Shown piece after piece: positions 51,927 to 61,665 of a stretch of 64,000 bases of DNA (within the stretch, counting starts at the first letter, position 1; the number at the start of each line of letters is the position of its first letter). A program made the position numbers and the translations under genes. The notes under the pieces were generated by a model. It saw only the letters and a list, made by a program, of their open reading frames with translations. It searched no databases and was not told where the DNA came from. Source of the DNA: Aliiglaciecola sp. CAU 1673 (lineage in GTDB: Bacteria > Pseudomonadota > Gammaproteobacteria > Enterobacterales > Alteromonadaceae); contig NZ_JARHUG010000015.1 in assembly GCF_029223185.1 (NCBI RefSeq), positions 1-64,000 on the forward strand. Reading direction: 5' to 3'.

Positions 51927-52721
51927 TCAGAAGAAGGTATAAACCAGGGTCACCGCAGTCTGGGTATCCAGGTTTTCTTTATCAGCATCCACATCGCTAT
52001 TGTGATTCAGCAATAAAGACAACTTCATCGCCAGCGAACCATTGATCTTCGCTGATACCGAGGTTTCTGACTTAGACTTGGTGTTGTGGCTACCCACTTC
52101 CGTACTGATTGCTTGTCGGAAATTGGCGTTGTCAGAAATTCGCCATTTAAAGTCCAAGGCACCACGAACGATAGCGCCGTTCAGACTTTCGCCATCATCC
52201 TTTTCCACAAAGGAGTAACCCGGACCGATGCTGTAACTGAAACTGGTGGCTTCGTCATTCCACAGCTGCTGCGCCCAACCGGCGGCGACAGTGGACTGGT
52301 AATCAAAACCACTGAATCTGTCATCTTCATATGAGGCGAAGGCAAACAAGCGGTGATCGGGGTTGGTTAACTTGTAGTTACCCTGGCCAGAAAGAAACAC
52401 TTTCTGGGCTGACGTTTTTGACTCCTTGCCATCATCTGTCTCCACTTCATCCTTCTTAACCAGAGCCTCGACCACATAGTCATTGCTCCATCTTGATAAT
52501 TCCTGATGGGCATTGACAGCCCCCTTTACGGAAGACGTCTCGGTGTTACCTGTGGTGACGATAAGCCCGAATTCCCCATCCATACTGAAGGGCTTTTCGG
52601 CTTCGCCATCTGGCGGCATGTAGTCAGGAGAAAATAGCGCATCTAAAGCGTCGGCATTAGCATGGGCCACCAGGGGCGTGGCAAGAAGCAGAGCTAGCGC
52701 CAAAGAAGTTTTATTTATCAT
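51927..52721 (-). CDS. DUF481 outer-membrane protein
   Basis: The 264-residue protein has a signal peptide (to AHANADA, about residue 24) and DUF481 features. These are strands such as FGLIVTTGNTETSSVKGAVNAHQEL, KVFLSGQGNYKLTNPDHRLFAFASYEDDRFSGFDYQ, and a C-terminal barrel-type ending VTLVYTFF. The family (YdiY type) is salt-induced in some bacteria. It forms a small barrel in the outer membrane. It is a single gene with a palindrome upstream. Confidence 0.9.
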   Translation of the reverse strand: MINKTSLALALLLATPLVAHANADALDALFSPDYMPPDGEAEKPFSMDGEFGLIVTTGNTETSSVKGAVNAHQELSRWSNDYVVEALVKKDEVETDDGKESKTSAQKVFLSGQGNYKLTNPDHRLFAFASYEDDRFSGFDYQSTVAAGWAQQLWNDEATSFSYSIGPGYSFVEKDDGESLNGAIVRGALDFKWRISDNANFRQAISTEVGSHNTKSKSETSVSAKINGSLAMKLSLLLNHNSDVDADKENLDTQTAVTLVYTFF

Positions 52722-52756
52722 ATAGTTATCTCTTTTTTTCTGCTAGTTAGGGTCGA

Positions 52757-52773
52757 TTGTAACTAAATTACAA
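52757..52773. promoter_or_regulatory. Palindrome upstream of the DUF481 gene
   Basis: TTGTAA (52757-52762), CTAAA, TTACAA (52768-52773): a symmetric 17-bp site 36 bp before the start codon. It could be an operator; no known regulator consensus is recognised. Confidence 0.35.
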
Positions 52774-52926
52774 AGCGATTGGCAGGAATTTTTCCTCCCC
52801 CCCTATTGTTGTTATCCAATAAATATGTAACTAGCGCAAGTACATTTTTAAAGGGCTGCAGGGAATTTTCTGATTAGAAGAGATAGGGCTGAAATGGTTC
52901 CGGCAGAGTTTATGAATAGCAGGAAA

Positions 52927-52960
52927 ATAAAAAGCCCGGAGAGAAAACCCGGGCTTTTTT
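52927..52960 (-). terminator. Terminator after fba
   Basis: AAAAAGCCCGG and CCGGGCTTTTTT flank a short A-rich loop. Stem plus A- and T-tracts terminate the fba transcript on the minus strand and would stop either direction. Confidence 0.85.
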
Positions 52961-52981
52961 GATGACAAAATTACAGAATGC

Positions 52982-53881
52982 TTAGGTGCGGGAAGCCTGG
53001 AAAATGCCCTCGATAGCCTTATCCAACATGGCATTGAACTCGTCGTCAGACTGCTTGGCCGACAAGCCCTCGGTCAGTGCACGGGAGAAGCTGGCGATCA
53101 TGCCATTATTATGGGACAGCTTAGTGTTGGCATCATCACGGCTGTAGCCGCCTGACAGTGCAACCACCTTGACCACATTAGGATGCTCGATGCAATCGCG
53201 GTAAAAATTATCCACATCAGGCAGGGTCAGTTTCAGCATCACCTTCTGGCTGGCATCCAGCTTATCCAGCTGCGCCAATAGCGCCTGCTTCAGCAATGCC
53301 TCTGCTTCGGCCTTGTTGGGACAATGAATATCCACTTCCGGCTCAATGATAGGCACCAGGCCAGCGGCCAGAATCTGTTTGCCCACTTCGAATTGCTGGG
53401 CTACCACCGCTTCAATGCCTTTGGCATTGGCCTGCTTGATCACAGAGCGCATCTTGGTGCCGAATACGCCTTGACTGTTGGCTTTGGCCAACAACGCATC
53501 CAAGCCTGGCATCGGCTTCATCAGCTGTACGCCGTCGGCTTCATCCATCAGGCCCTTATCCACTTTCAGGAAAGGCACTACTTGCTTGTTTTCCCACAGA
53601 TAACGGCTAGAAGGCTTACCTTCAATGTCGCGATCCAAGGTGTTTTCAAACAGGATAGCACCCAGGATGCGCTGGCCATTAAAGGCTGGGCTGGTGCAAA
53701 TGCGGGTACGCATCTGATGCACCAGGCTGTACATCTCTTCCTCGTTTGACCAGGCAGATTCTTCTACACCATACAGGCCCAAGGCCTTGGGGGTACTACC
53801 ACCGCTTTGATCCAGGGCGGCAATAAACCCATCCTGGGTCATCACCTTTTTCAGCATCTCAGATTTGGCTTCGGCTGCCAT
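52982..53881 (-). CDS. Fructose-bisphosphate aldolase, class I
   Basis: The 299-residue enzyme belongs to the bacterial class I (COG3588-type) aldolases: [20 protein letters not shown] at the start, [36 protein letters not shown] (Schiff-base Lys region) and [16 protein letters not shown]. It splits fructose 1,6-bisphosphate without a metal ion. Many relatives instead carry the class II enzyme at this position next to pgk, so use of class I here is worth noting. The start is ATG 53881, with AAAGGAG 8 bp upstream. Confidence 0.93.
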   Translation of the reverse strand: MAAEAKSEMLKKVMTQDGFIAALDQSGGSTPKALGLYGVEESAWSNEEEMYSLVHQMRTRICTSPAFNGQRILGAILFENTLDRDIEGKPSSRYLWENKQVVPFLKVDKGLMDEADGVQLMKPMPGLDALLAKANSQGVFGTKMRSVIKQANAKGIEAVVAQQFEVGKQILAAGLVPIIEPEVDIHCPNKAEAEALLKQALLAQLDKLDASQKVMLKLTLPDVDNFYRDCIEHPNVVKVVALSGGYSRDDANTKLSHNNGMIASFSRALTEGLSAKQSDDEFNAMLDKAIEGIFQASRT

Positions 53882-53976
53882 GGGCAACGCTCCTTTTATT
53901 GTTGATGGCCCCAAAAAAGGACCGGGTACAGAGTTAAAGATGAGGACTTTTCGCCCTTCTTATTGATACAAAACAG

Positions 53977-55155
53977 TTAAGCCCTGGCGCGTTTTTCCAG
54001 CATGGCTACGGCCGGCAGCACCTTGCCCTCAAGAAATTCCAGGAAAGCACCGCCACCGGTAGAAATATAGGAAATCTGTTCACCGACGCCGTATTTGTCT
54101 ACCGCTGCCAGGGTGTCACCGCCACCGGCGATGGAGAAGGCTTTGCTCTTGGCGATGGCCTCGGCCAGCGCCTTGGTGCCATCGGCAAATTGGTCGAATT
54201 CAAAGACGCCAACGGGGCCGTTCCAGACGATGGTACCGGCTTTTTCGATAAGTTCCGCCAGTTGCTGAGCAGTTTTTGGACCGATATCGAAAATCATGTC
54301 CTGCTCACCTACCGCATCCACGGTTTTAAGAGTCGCCTGGGCGGACTCGGAAAACTCCTGGCCAACGACCACATCTACAGGCACCGGAATATCACCACCA
54401 CGGGCTTGTGCCTGGGCCAGCAGGCGCTTGGCTTCGGGAATTAAATCTTCTTCATACAAAGACTTACCCACCTTATTGCCTGTCGCGGCGATAAAGGTAT
54501 TGGCGATACCGCCACCCACAATCAACTGGTCCACCTTGCTGGACAGAGATTCCAACACGGTCAGTTTAGTGGAAACCTTAGAGCCGCCGACAATAGCCAC
54601 CAGCGGTCTGGCCGGATGTTCCAGGGCCTTACCCAGGGCATCCAGTTCATCGGCCAGCAGTGGGCCTGCGCAGGCAACAGGCGCGTAAAGACCGGCGCCA
54701 TGGGTGGAAGCCTGGGCGCGGTGTGCGGTGCCAAAGGCATCCATTACATAAATGTCGCACAGGGCAGCATAGCGTTTGGACAGAGTTTCGTCGTCTTTGC
54801 CTTCGCCTGGGTTAAAGCGGACATTTTCTAAGACCACCAGTTCACCGGCTTCAACATCCAGGCCATTCAGATAGTCTTTAGCCAGGCGTACCGGACAATC
54901 CAATGCTGCTTTCAGATACTCCACCACTGGCGCCATTGAGTATTCTTCTTCGTACTGACCTTCTGTGGGACGGCCCAAGTGTGACATCACCATCACCTTG
55001 GCGCCGGCGGCCAGCGCCATCTTCAGAGTCGGCAGGGAGGCAATAATTCGGGCGTCAGAGGTAACCTTGCCGTTTTTAACCGGCACATTAAGATCCTGGC
55101 GGATTAAGACCCGCTTACCACGCAGGTCCAACTCAGACATTTTCAATACACGCAT
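53977..55155 (-). CDS. pgk: Phosphoglycerate kinase
   Basis: The 392-residue glycolytic enzyme makes ATP from 1,3-bisphosphoglycerate. Motifs are [69 protein letters not shown] and [16 protein letters not shown] at 55155 follows AAGGA by about 8 bp and fits the usual length (387-398); a longer in-frame reading into epd is not protein-like. It lies 13 bp after epd and 95 bp before fba. Confidence 0.97.
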   Translation of the reverse strand: MRVLKMSELDLRGKRVLIRQDLNVPVKNGKVTSDARIIASLPTLKMALAAGAKVMVMSHLGRPTEGQYEEEYSMAPVVEYLKAALDCPVRLAKDYLNGLDVEAGELVVLENVRFNPGEGKDDETLSKRYAALCDIYVMDAFGTAHRAQASTHGAGLYAPVACAGPLLADELDALGKALEHPARPLVAIVGGSKVSTKLTVLESLSSKVDQLIVGGGIANTFIAATGNKVGKSLYEEDLIPEAKRLLAQAQARGGDIPVPVDVVVGQEFSESAQATLKTVDAVGEQDMIFDIGPKTAQQLAELIEKAGTIVWNGPVGVFEFDQFADGTKALAEAIAKSKAFSIAGGGDTLAAVDKYGVGEQISYISTGGGAFLEFLEGKVLPAVAMLEKRARA

Positions 55156-55168
55156 GCTTTTTCCTTTT

Positions 55169-56188
55169 CTATTGAGTCTTATTGGGTTGCGCCATGGCCA
55201 TGGCGGTATCCAGCATTCGGTTGGCAAAGCCCCATTCGTTGTCACACCAGACCAGTGTCTTGACCAGACGTTTATGACTGACCCGCGTTTGCGTACCATC
55301 GACAATGGCAGAATGGGGGTCGTGATTAAAATCGCAGGATACCAGCGGCTCCTCAGTATAGCCGAGAATGCCCGACAACCGTCCTTCACGAGCGGCCATC
55401 AACGCCTGGTTAACCTTGTCGATGGTGACATCGTTTTGCAGCGTCACACTCAGGTCCATGGCAGTCACATTGATGGTGGGCACACGTACGGCGATCGCTT
55501 CGAAACGTCCGGCAAACTTGGGCAGAATACGTTCAATGCCACGGGCTAATTTGGTGTCCACCGGAATAATCGACTGACTGGCGGCGCGGGTACGGCGCAA
55601 ATCCTCATGATAAGCATCGATTACCTGCTGATCATGCATGGACGAGTGAATAGTAGTGATAGTGCCGCTATCCACACCAAAGGCTAAATCCAAGGCCTGG
55701 ATCACCGGCACAATGCAATTGGTGGTGCAAGATCCGTTGGAGACGATGCGGTCTTCGCCCTTAAGCAAATGATCGTTAATGCCATAGATGACCGTGGCGT
55801 CCATATCGGCGGTGCAAGGCTGGGCAAACAACACTTTTTGGGCGCCTTGCGCCAAATGCAATTCGCCGGCCGCTCTGTCGCCATAAACGCCGGTGCATTC
55901 CAGTACGATATCCACTTCCAGTTCACCCCAGGGCAGGCCCTCAATACCGGACTGCTGCAGGAGTTGTACATTGTCACCGGCAACGGTCAGAAGCCTATCC
56001 TCAAGGGTCACCGCGAAGGGGAAACGGCCATGAGAGGTATCGTACTTAAGTAGATGAGCGATGCCTTGAGGCGCGGCCAGTTCATTGATGGCCACTACCT
56101 GAATGTGACGGTTGCGCCCGGTTTCATACAACGCCCGCATCACATTGCGGCCGATACGACCAAAGCCGTTAATGGCAATTCTTAACAT
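55169..56188 (-). CDS. epd: Erythrose-4-phosphate dehydrogenase
   Basis: The 339-residue protein has exactly the length of E. coli Epd. The NAD motif [18 protein letters not shown] opens the protein. The catalytic cysteine is in SNGSCTTNC. The [24 protein letters not shown] segment marks Epd rather than GAPDH. It oxidises erythrose 4-phosphate for pyridoxal phosphate synthesis. The start at ATG 56188 removes a poorly conserved leader. Between tkt and epd is a terminator, so epd-pgk-fba may have its own promoter. Confidence 0.95.
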   Translation of the reverse strand: MLRIAINGFGRIGRNVMRALYETGRNRHIQVVAINELAAPQGIAHLLKYDTSHGRFPFAVTLEDRLLTVAGDNVQLLQQSGIEGLPWGELEVDIVLECTGVYGDRAAGELHLAQGAQKVLFAQPCTADMDATVIYGINDHLLKGEDRIVSNGSCTTNCIVPVIQALDLAFGVDSGTITTIHSSMHDQQVIDAYHEDLRRTRAASQSIIPVDTKLARGIERILPKFAGRFEAIAVRVPTINVTAMDLSVTLQNDVTIDKVNQALMAAREGRLSGILGYTEEPLVSCDFNHDPHSAIVDGTQTRVSHKRLVKTLVWCDNEWGFANRMLDTAMAMAQPNKTQ

Positions 56189-56204
56189 CAGTTCCCAATC
56201 TGCA

Positions 56205-56231
56205 TAGAAAAAAAGGCGCACAAGGCGCCTT
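56205..56231 (-). terminator. Terminator between tkt and epd
   Basis: On the minus strand: AAGGCGC (from 56231), loop, GCGCCTT (to 56213), then a T-run from the A-rich block 56208-56212. It lies 16 bp after the tkt stop and overlaps the epd leader. It would reduce read-through from tkt. Confidence 0.75.
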
Positions 56232-56246
56232 ATTGTATCTGGGGGA

Positions 56247-58247
56247 TTACCGGCCGAGCAAGGCCAGCGCGGTTTTACTCACATTTTCTGCTGTAAAGCC
56301 AAAATGCTTCATCAACGCGCCACCTGGGGCCGATTCACCGAAGCTGGTCATGCCTATCACGGCGCCATCCAGGCCTACGTACTTATTCCAATAATCCGCA
56401 TGGGCCGCTTCTACCGCAACTCGCTTAGTCACAGCACGTGGCAAAACAGCTTCTTTATATGCCACATCCTGGGCATCAAACACATTGGTGCTTGGCATAG
56501 AGACCACACGCACTTTAACGCCCTGCTCTGCTAGTTGTGCGGCACCTTGCATGGTGATATCCACTTCAGAGCCTGTGGCAATCAGAATCAATTCTGGCTG
56601 GCCGTCACAGTCTTTAAGTACATAACCGCCTTTGGCAACATCGGCCAGTTGCTGGTCAGTGCGCTTCTGCGCGTTCAGGTTCTGACGGCTAAAGACCAAA
56701 GCAGTGGGGCCGTCTTTATACTCGATAGCCGCTTTCCAGGCCACGGCCGATTCGGCCGCATCACAAGGACGCCAGGTGTGCATCTTGGGCGTCATGCGCA
56801 AATTGGCGATTTGTTCCACCGGCTGGTGGGTAGGACCATCTTCCCCCTGACCGATACTGTCATGGGTGTAGACAAAAATATTGGGGATGCCCATCAGGGC
56901 CGACATACGTACCGCGTTACGGGCGTATTCCATAAACATCAGGAAGGTAGCACCATAAGGACGGAAGCCGCCATGCAGGCCAATACCGTTCATAATCGCG
57001 CTCATGCCAAATTCGCGTACACCGTAGTAGATGTAGTTACCGCTGGCATCCCGATTTTCCAGGCCCTTGGAGCCAGACCACAGGGTCAGGTTAGAGCCGG
57101 CCAAATCCGCCGAACCACCCAACAATTCAGGCAATATGGCCGCAAAGGCTTCGATGCTGTTTTGTGAGGCCTTACGGCTGGCAATATTCTCAGCCTTGTC
57201 CTGGCACTGCCGGATAAAGGCCTGGGCTTTGGCGTCAAAATCAGCAGGCAAATCACCGGCAAGGCGACGTTTCAGTTCAGCTGCAAGTTCTGGGTGGGCC
57301 TTGGCATAGGCGTCAAACTTGGCGTTCCAGGCCGTTTCCCTTTCTGCACCCTTGGCTTTGGCATCCCAGCCAGCATAGATATCAGCAGGGATCTCAAAAG
57401 GCGCATAGGGCCATTTGAGGAATTCGCGGGCTGCGGCAATTTCATCATCGCCTAAGGGCGCGCCATGGCAATCATGGCTACCGGCTTTATTGGGTGAGCC
57501 AAAGCCGATAATGGTCTTGGTACAAATCAGGGTGGGCTTGCGGGTTTCTGCGCGCGCCGCCTCGATGGACGCTTTGACTTGCTCTGGATCGTGGCCATCT
57601 ACCGCTTCAATCACATGCCAGCCGTAGGCACGGAAACGAGCCGGTGTATCATCGGTAAACCAGCCTTCCACATGACCATCGATGGAGATGCCATTGTCAT
57701 CCCAAAAGGCAATCAGCTTGCCAAGACCCAGGGTACCCGCCAGTGAGCAGGTTTCATGGGATACCCCTTCCATCAGGCAGCCGTCACCAAGGAAGCAGTA
57801 GGTGTAGTGATCGATGATCTCGTGGCCGTCACGGTTGAATTGCGCCGCCAAGGCCTTTTCGGCAATGGCCATCCCTACAGCGTTGCTGATGCCCTGCCCC
57901 AGAGGACCGGTGGTCGTTTCTACGCCAGGGGTATAACCGTATTCGGGGTGACCCGGGGTTTTGGAATGCAGTTGGCGAAAATTCTTCAACTCTTCCATGG
58001 GCAGATCATAGCCGCTTAGGTGCAACAGCGAATAAATCAGCATCGAGCCATGTCCGTTGGAGAGGACAAAGCGGTCGCGGTTTTCCCAATGAGGATTGGC
58101 AGGATTATGTTGCAGATAGTCCGTCCACAGTACCTGGGCAATATCGGCCATTCCCATAGGGGCACCTGGGTGACCGGATTTGGCCTTTTGGACAGCATCC
58201 ATACTCAGAGCACGGATGGCATTGGCAAGTTCGCGACGTGACGGCAT
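56247..58247 (-). CDS. tkt: Transketolase
   Basis: The 666-residue thiamine-diphosphate enzyme moves two-carbon units in the pentose phosphate pathway. It matches E. coli TktA (663) in length. Motifs include [44 protein letters not shown] (ThDP/Mg site), [10 protein letters not shown] and [19 protein letters not shown]. It is oriented away from metK and shares the 262-bp region between them. Confidence 0.97.
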   Translation of the reverse strand: MPSRRELANAIRALSMDAVQKAKSGHPGAPMGMADIAQVLWTDYLQHNPANPHWENRDRFVLSNGHGSMLIYSLLHLSGYDLPMEELKNFRQLHSKTPGHPEYGYTPGVETTTGPLGQGISNAVGMAIAEKALAAQFNRDGHEIIDHYTYCFLGDGCLMEGVSHETCSLAGTLGLGKLIAFWDDNGISIDGHVEGWFTDDTPARFRAYGWHVIEAVDGHDPEQVKASIEAARAETRKPTLICTKTIIGFGSPNKAGSHDCHGAPLGDDEIAAAREFLKWPYAPFEIPADIYAGWDAKAKGAERETAWNAKFDAYAKAHPELAAELKRRLAGDLPADFDAKAQAFIRQCQDKAENIASRKASQNSIEAFAAILPELLGGSADLAGSNLTLWSGSKGLENRDASGNYIYYGVREFGMSAIMNGIGLHGGFRPYGATFLMFMEYARNAVRMSALMGIPNIFVYTHDSIGQGEDGPTHQPVEQIANLRMTPKMHTWRPCDAAESAVAWKAAIEYKDGPTALVFSRQNLNAQKRTDQQLADVAKGGYVLKDCDGQPELILIATGSEVDITMQGAAQLAEQGVKVRVVSMPSTNVFDAQDVAYKEAVLPRAVTKRVAVEAAHADYWNKYVGLDGAVIGMTSFGESAPGGALMKHFGFTAENVSKTALALLGR

Positions 58248-58390
58248 TGAAATCTCCTGCGGCGATCCTTTTGGTTCGCTTTTATGTACTAGGCTCGAAA
58301 GGGTGCCTATTTTTACTCAGGGACGGGCTAAACTCAACGAACAAAGGGCGGTTGGCGGCATATTGTTTACCGATGACGCCCAGTAGCGCA

Positions 58391-58414
58391 GGATGTTTAG
58401 ACGTCTAGACGTAA
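58391..58414. promoter_or_regulatory. MetJ operator array upstream of metK
   Basis: AGACGTCT (58399-58406) and AGACGTAA (58407-58414) are tandem 8-bp met boxes. A weaker unit GGATGTTT (58391-58398) precedes them, five of eight positions matching. MetJ with S-adenosylmethionine represses metK in many gammaproteobacteria, so repression of metK is expected. Confidence 0.8.
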
Positions 58415-58417
58415 AAA

Positions 58418-58453
58418 CTGGCATTTCTTCTCAGACAGGTTAAAATGCCTGTC
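58418..58453 (+). promoter_or_regulatory. Likely metK promoter with palindrome over the -10
   Basis: CTGGCA (58418-58423) and TAAAAT (58441-58446) are 17 bp apart, just after the met boxes. GACAGG (58434-58439) and CCTGTC (58448-58453) form an inverted repeat around the -10, possibly a second operator or a chance palindrome. Confidence 0.5.
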
Positions 58454-58509
58454 ATCTGGGCCGATAATTTCTGAGACGCCCAAACCCGTTTGTTTTATAT
58501 GGAGAATTC

Positions 58510-59661
58510 ATGGCTAAACATCTGTTTACCTCCGAGTCAGTATCCGAAGGCCATCCCGATAAGATTGCCGACCAGATTTCCGATGCCGTATTGGATGCCA
58601 TTCTGAAGCAGGATCCCAAGGCCCGGGTGGCATGCGAAACCTATGTGAAGACCGGCATGGTTTTAGTAGGCGGTGAAGTTACCACCTCTGCCTGGGTGGA
58701 TATTGAAGATCTTACCCGCAAGACCGTACGTGAAATTGGCTATGTGCATTCCGATATGGGTTTTGATGCCGACTCTTGCGCTGTGCTAAACGCGATTGGC
58801 AAGCAAAGCCCGGATATCAATCAAGGGGTAGACAGAACCCGTCCCGAAGATCAGGGTGCCGGTGACCAAGGTCTGATGTTCGGTTATGCCACCAATGAAA
58901 CCGATGTGCTGATGCCTGCGCCTATCACCTATGCCCATCTGTTGGTTCGTCGTCAGGCTGAAGTGCGTAAGAACGGAACCTTGGAGTGGTTGCGTCCCGA
59001 TGCCAAGAGCCAAATCACCTTCGTCTATGAAGACGGCAAGCCGGTGGGCGTAGATGCCGTTGTGCTTTCTACCCAGCATTGCGACTCCATCACCACCAAG
59101 GCGCTGCAGGAAGCGGTGATGGATGAAATCATCAAGCCGGTGATCCCGGCTCACTGGTTAACCAAAGAGACAAAGTTCTTTATCAACCCCACTGGTCGCT
59201 TTGTGATCGGTGGCCCCATGGGCGACTGTGGCCTGACCGGCCGTAAGATTATCGTTGATACCTATGGCGGTATGGCCAGGCACGGCGGCGGCGCTTTCTC
59301 TGGCAAAGATCCCTCCAAAGTAGACCGCTCTGCCGCTTACGCGGGCCGTTATGTCGCAAAAAATATCGTTGCTGCAGGCCTGGCCGATAAGTGCGAAATT
59401 CAGGTGTCCTATGCCATCGGTGTGGCTGAGCCGACCTCTATCAGCATCGAAACCTTTGGCACCGGCAAGCTCGACGAAGACCGCCTGATTGCTCTGGTGC
59501 GCGAGCATTTTGACCTGCGTCCTTATGGACTGATTAAAATGTTGGATCTGGAAAGGCCTATCTATCAGGCCACCGCCGCTTATGGCCACTTCGGTCGTCA
59601 TGAATTCCCGTGGGAGTCCACTGACAAGGCTGATGCACTGCGTCAATCCGCAGGCCTCTAA
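58510..59661 (+). CDS. metK: S-adenosylmethionine synthetase
   Basis: The 383-residue enzyme makes S-adenosylmethionine from methionine and ATP. Length and motifs match E. coli MetK (384): [62 protein letters not shown] and [24 protein letters not shown] lies before the ATG. MetJ boxes upstream show feedback by the product. Confidence 0.98.
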   Translation: MAKHLFTSESVSEGHPDKIADQISDAVLDAILKQDPKARVACETYVKTGMVLVGGEVTTSAWVDIEDLTRKTVREIGYVHSDMGFDADSCAVLNAIGKQSPDINQGVDRTRPEDQGAGDQGLMFGYATNETDVLMPAPITYAHLLVRRQAEVRKNGTLEWLRPDAKSQITFVYEDGKPVGVDAVVLSTQHCDSITTKALQEAVMDEIIKPVIPAHWLTKETKFFINPTGRFVIGGPMGDCGLTGRKIIVDTYGGMARHGGGAFSGKDPSKVDRSAAYAGRYVAKNIVAAGLADKCEIQVSYAIGVAEPTSISIETFGTGKLDEDRLIALVREHFDLRPYGLIKMLDLERPIYQATAAYGHFGRHEFPWESTDKADALRQSAGL

Positions 59662-59674
59662 GCTCTCCGACGCA

Positions 59675-59707
59675 AGAAAAAATCCCGGCTCTCGCCGGGA
59701 TTTTCTT
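59675..59707. terminator. Bidirectional terminator after metK
   Basis: AAAAATCCCGGC, loop TCTC, GCCGGGATTTT lies between the convergent metK and HDOD genes. A strong stem with A- and T-runs on both sides. Confidence 0.85.
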
Positions 59708-60548
59708 AATGGGCAAAAGCCTTATAGGTCGAATTCACTCTATCCTGCACAGCCTTGTCACTCCACCAGGAAATCCCCTCAATCAGCTCTCTTTCCTTGT
59801 AATATTCAAGCCAATCCCTGGGCTTTTCGGCAATATCGATACCATCCTGTAAAAGGGCTGAGAGGGTCATGAAATCCGCATAATCCACCGCATCGCGCTC
59901 CTTAAACTGACGCCATTCGGTCACCGCCTCGACAATATCATTGGGAAATTCCCAGGCTTTAAGCACCAGTTCAGCCACCTTGCTGCTAAAGGACATTAGC
60001 GCATACTCCAGAAAACTTTGGCCGGCAAACACATTGGGATGACGCTCAGCTTCCATAAAGATCGGCAAATGACCAATATTACTCAGCAGTGAGGCCAAGG
60101 TCAGACTATCCAGACACAAACGTCCGGGGCGGTGATGATGCACATATTCCTGAAACAGTACCGCCGCACCCGCCATTACCCGGCAGCTTTCCTGCCAGGA
60201 TTTTTGCATTTGCGTACGGATAAGCTGGTGCTTGGAGTTGAACAATTGCTCCATGGCGATAGCCACAGAAATATTTTTAATCTGTTTCAGGCCGATGCGG
60301 GTAACCGCCTGTTGTAAGCTTTCTACTTTAATCGAACGCCCCAGATAACCGCTATTGGCCACCTTCACAATCCGTGCGGTCATGGCTGCATCATGGCTGA
60401 TGACGTCGGACAGTTTGGCCAGGTTAATCTCAGGATCTTCGGCGGCCTTAGTCACTCTGAGAGCAATGGCCGGTAAGGAGGGTAATATCAGGGTATCGTG
60501 CTTAATTTTGTCTTGAAGTAAGGTAAACAGCGCATTTTCGGTGGACAT
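59706..60548 (-). CDS. HDOD domain protein
   Basis: The 280-residue soluble protein has an HDOD domain: LPSLPAIALRVTKAAEDPEINLAKLSDVISHDAAMTARIVKVANSGYLG at about 23-71. The later helices (LTLASLLSNIGHLP, LVLKAWEFPNDIVEAVTEW) sit where HD-domain proteins have metal ligands, but the HD pair is not intact. HDOD proteins act as signalling scaffolds, often linked to c-di-GMP or stress. ATG at 60548 starts at MSTENALF; an upstream in-frame codon at 60569 is less likely. Confidence 0.85.
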   Translation of the reverse strand: MSTENALFTLLQDKIKHDTLILPSLPAIALRVTKAAEDPEINLAKLSDVISHDAAMTARIVKVANSGYLGRSIKVESLQQAVTRIGLKQIKNISVAIAMEQLFNSKHQLIRTQMQKSWQESCRVMAGAAVLFQEYVHHHRPGRLCLDSLTLASLLSNIGHLPIFMEAERHPNVFAGQSFLEYALMSFSSKVAELVLKAWEFPNDIVEAVTEWRQFKERDAVDYADFMTLSALLQDGIDIAEKPRDWLEYYKERELIEGISWWSDKAVQDRVNSTYKAFAH

Positions 60549-60778
60549 AAAATACAACCTGCATATCAATTCTGGATAAAAAGGCTAGTGTTTGATGGCG
60601 ATGGCGTGAACATTCACCACGCTTACTTCAAATATAGCCAGGGTTCGCCAAATGCCCAGAACTAAAATAGATTTTTTTAAAGCTAAGTAACTGATATCTA
60701 GGGCTGTTCCCATATCCGGATTGGTTTTTTCAAAAATAGCACGCAAAATAAGAACAGCCTCTTCAACAAGGAATCAGG

Positions 60779-61576
60779 ATGACATTTAAACCCTTAATAA
60801 CCGCCGTCTGCATCGCGTTGATGGTCAGTTCATGTGCCAAGTCCCCATTAGGGCGTTCGCAGCTAAAGCTTTATCCCTCCAATCAAATGGATGCCATGGG
60901 GATCCAGGCTTTCGACAGCATGAAGTCAGAGCAGAAGGTCTCACAGACCAAAGTGACTAACAGCTTTGTCAGTTGCGTGGCGGACTATATTACCCGTCAG
61001 GTGCCCAAGTCAGTATTTGCCGGCGAATGGGAAGTGGTGGTTTTTGAAGATGATCAGGTCAACGCCTTCGCCTTGCCTGGTGGCAAAATCGGGGTGTATA
61101 CAGGACTGCTGAAAGTCACCGAGAATCAGCATCAACTGGCGGCTGTTATGGGCCATGAAGTGGGCCATGTAATTGCCGAGCATGGTAATGAACGCATGTC
61201 TAACAGCACCCTGATTGGGGTGGGTATGGAAGTGACCAACCAACTACTGAATGCAAATCAGATCGCCAACAACAATATGATTATGGCCGCCATTGGCTTG
61301 GGTGTGCAGGTAGGTGTGCAACTGCCTTTTAGCCGCACCCATGAAACCGAAGCTGACATTATTGGCCTACAACTGATGGCGCAGGCAGGCTTCGACCCTC
61401 GTCAGTCAGTCAACCTCTGGCAGAATATGGATAAAGCCAGTGGCGGCCAGCGCCAGTTGGAATTCCTCTCCACCCACCCGGCGCCCGCTACCCGCATCGA
61501 GGACTTACAGAATAATATGGATGGGGCGATGAATATTTTTACCGCCAGTGCAGAAAAGCCTAACTGCCGCAAATAA
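60779..61576 (+). CDS. M48 family metalloprotease lipoprotein (LoiP/YggG-like)
   Basis: The 265-residue protein has a lipoprotein signal (lipid-bearing C19 in MVSSCAKS) and the zinc motif HEVGH (126-130). The third-ligand region is SRTHETEADIIGLQLMAQAG. It is a periplasmic membrane-anchored protease. In E. coli its relative LoiP is beside tktA; here it is 2.5 kb from tkt, on the other side of metK and the HDOD gene. The start follows CAAGGAATCAGG. Confidence 0.9.
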   Translation: MTFKPLITAVCIALMVSSCAKSPLGRSQLKLYPSNQMDAMGIQAFDSMKSEQKVSQTKVTNSFVSCVADYITRQVPKSVFAGEWEVVVFEDDQVNAFALPGGKIGVYTGLLKVTENQHQLAAVMGHEVGHVIAEHGNERMSNSTLIGVGMEVTNQLLNANQIANNNMIMAAIGLGVQVGVQLPFSRTHETEADIIGLQLMAQAGFDPRQSVNLWQNMDKASGGQRQLEFLSTHPAPATRIEDLQNNMDGAMNIFTASAEKPNCRK

Positions 61577-61588
61577 GCCGCTCGTTTG

Positions 61589-61616
61589 TCAAACAGTGAC
61601 TTTTGTCACTGTTTGA
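61589..61616. promoter_or_regulatory. Perfect 28-bp palindrome before the DUF418 gene
   Basis: TCAAACAGTGAC (61589-61600), TTTT, GTCACTGTTTGA (61605-61616): a 12-bp perfect stem. There is no T-run after it. It could be the terminator of the M48 gene or an operator for the gene starting at 61666. Confidence 0.5.
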
Positions 61617-61665
61617 CTCTGCCTCCCCCTTATAGACTAAGACCAAGTCTACGAAGGGAATAACT

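Noticed and set aside
53977-55389. A longer reading of pgk starting inside epd
   Set aside because: The added 78 residues come from an out-of-frame reading of epd; the ATG at 55155 has a good ribosome-binding site and gives the family length.
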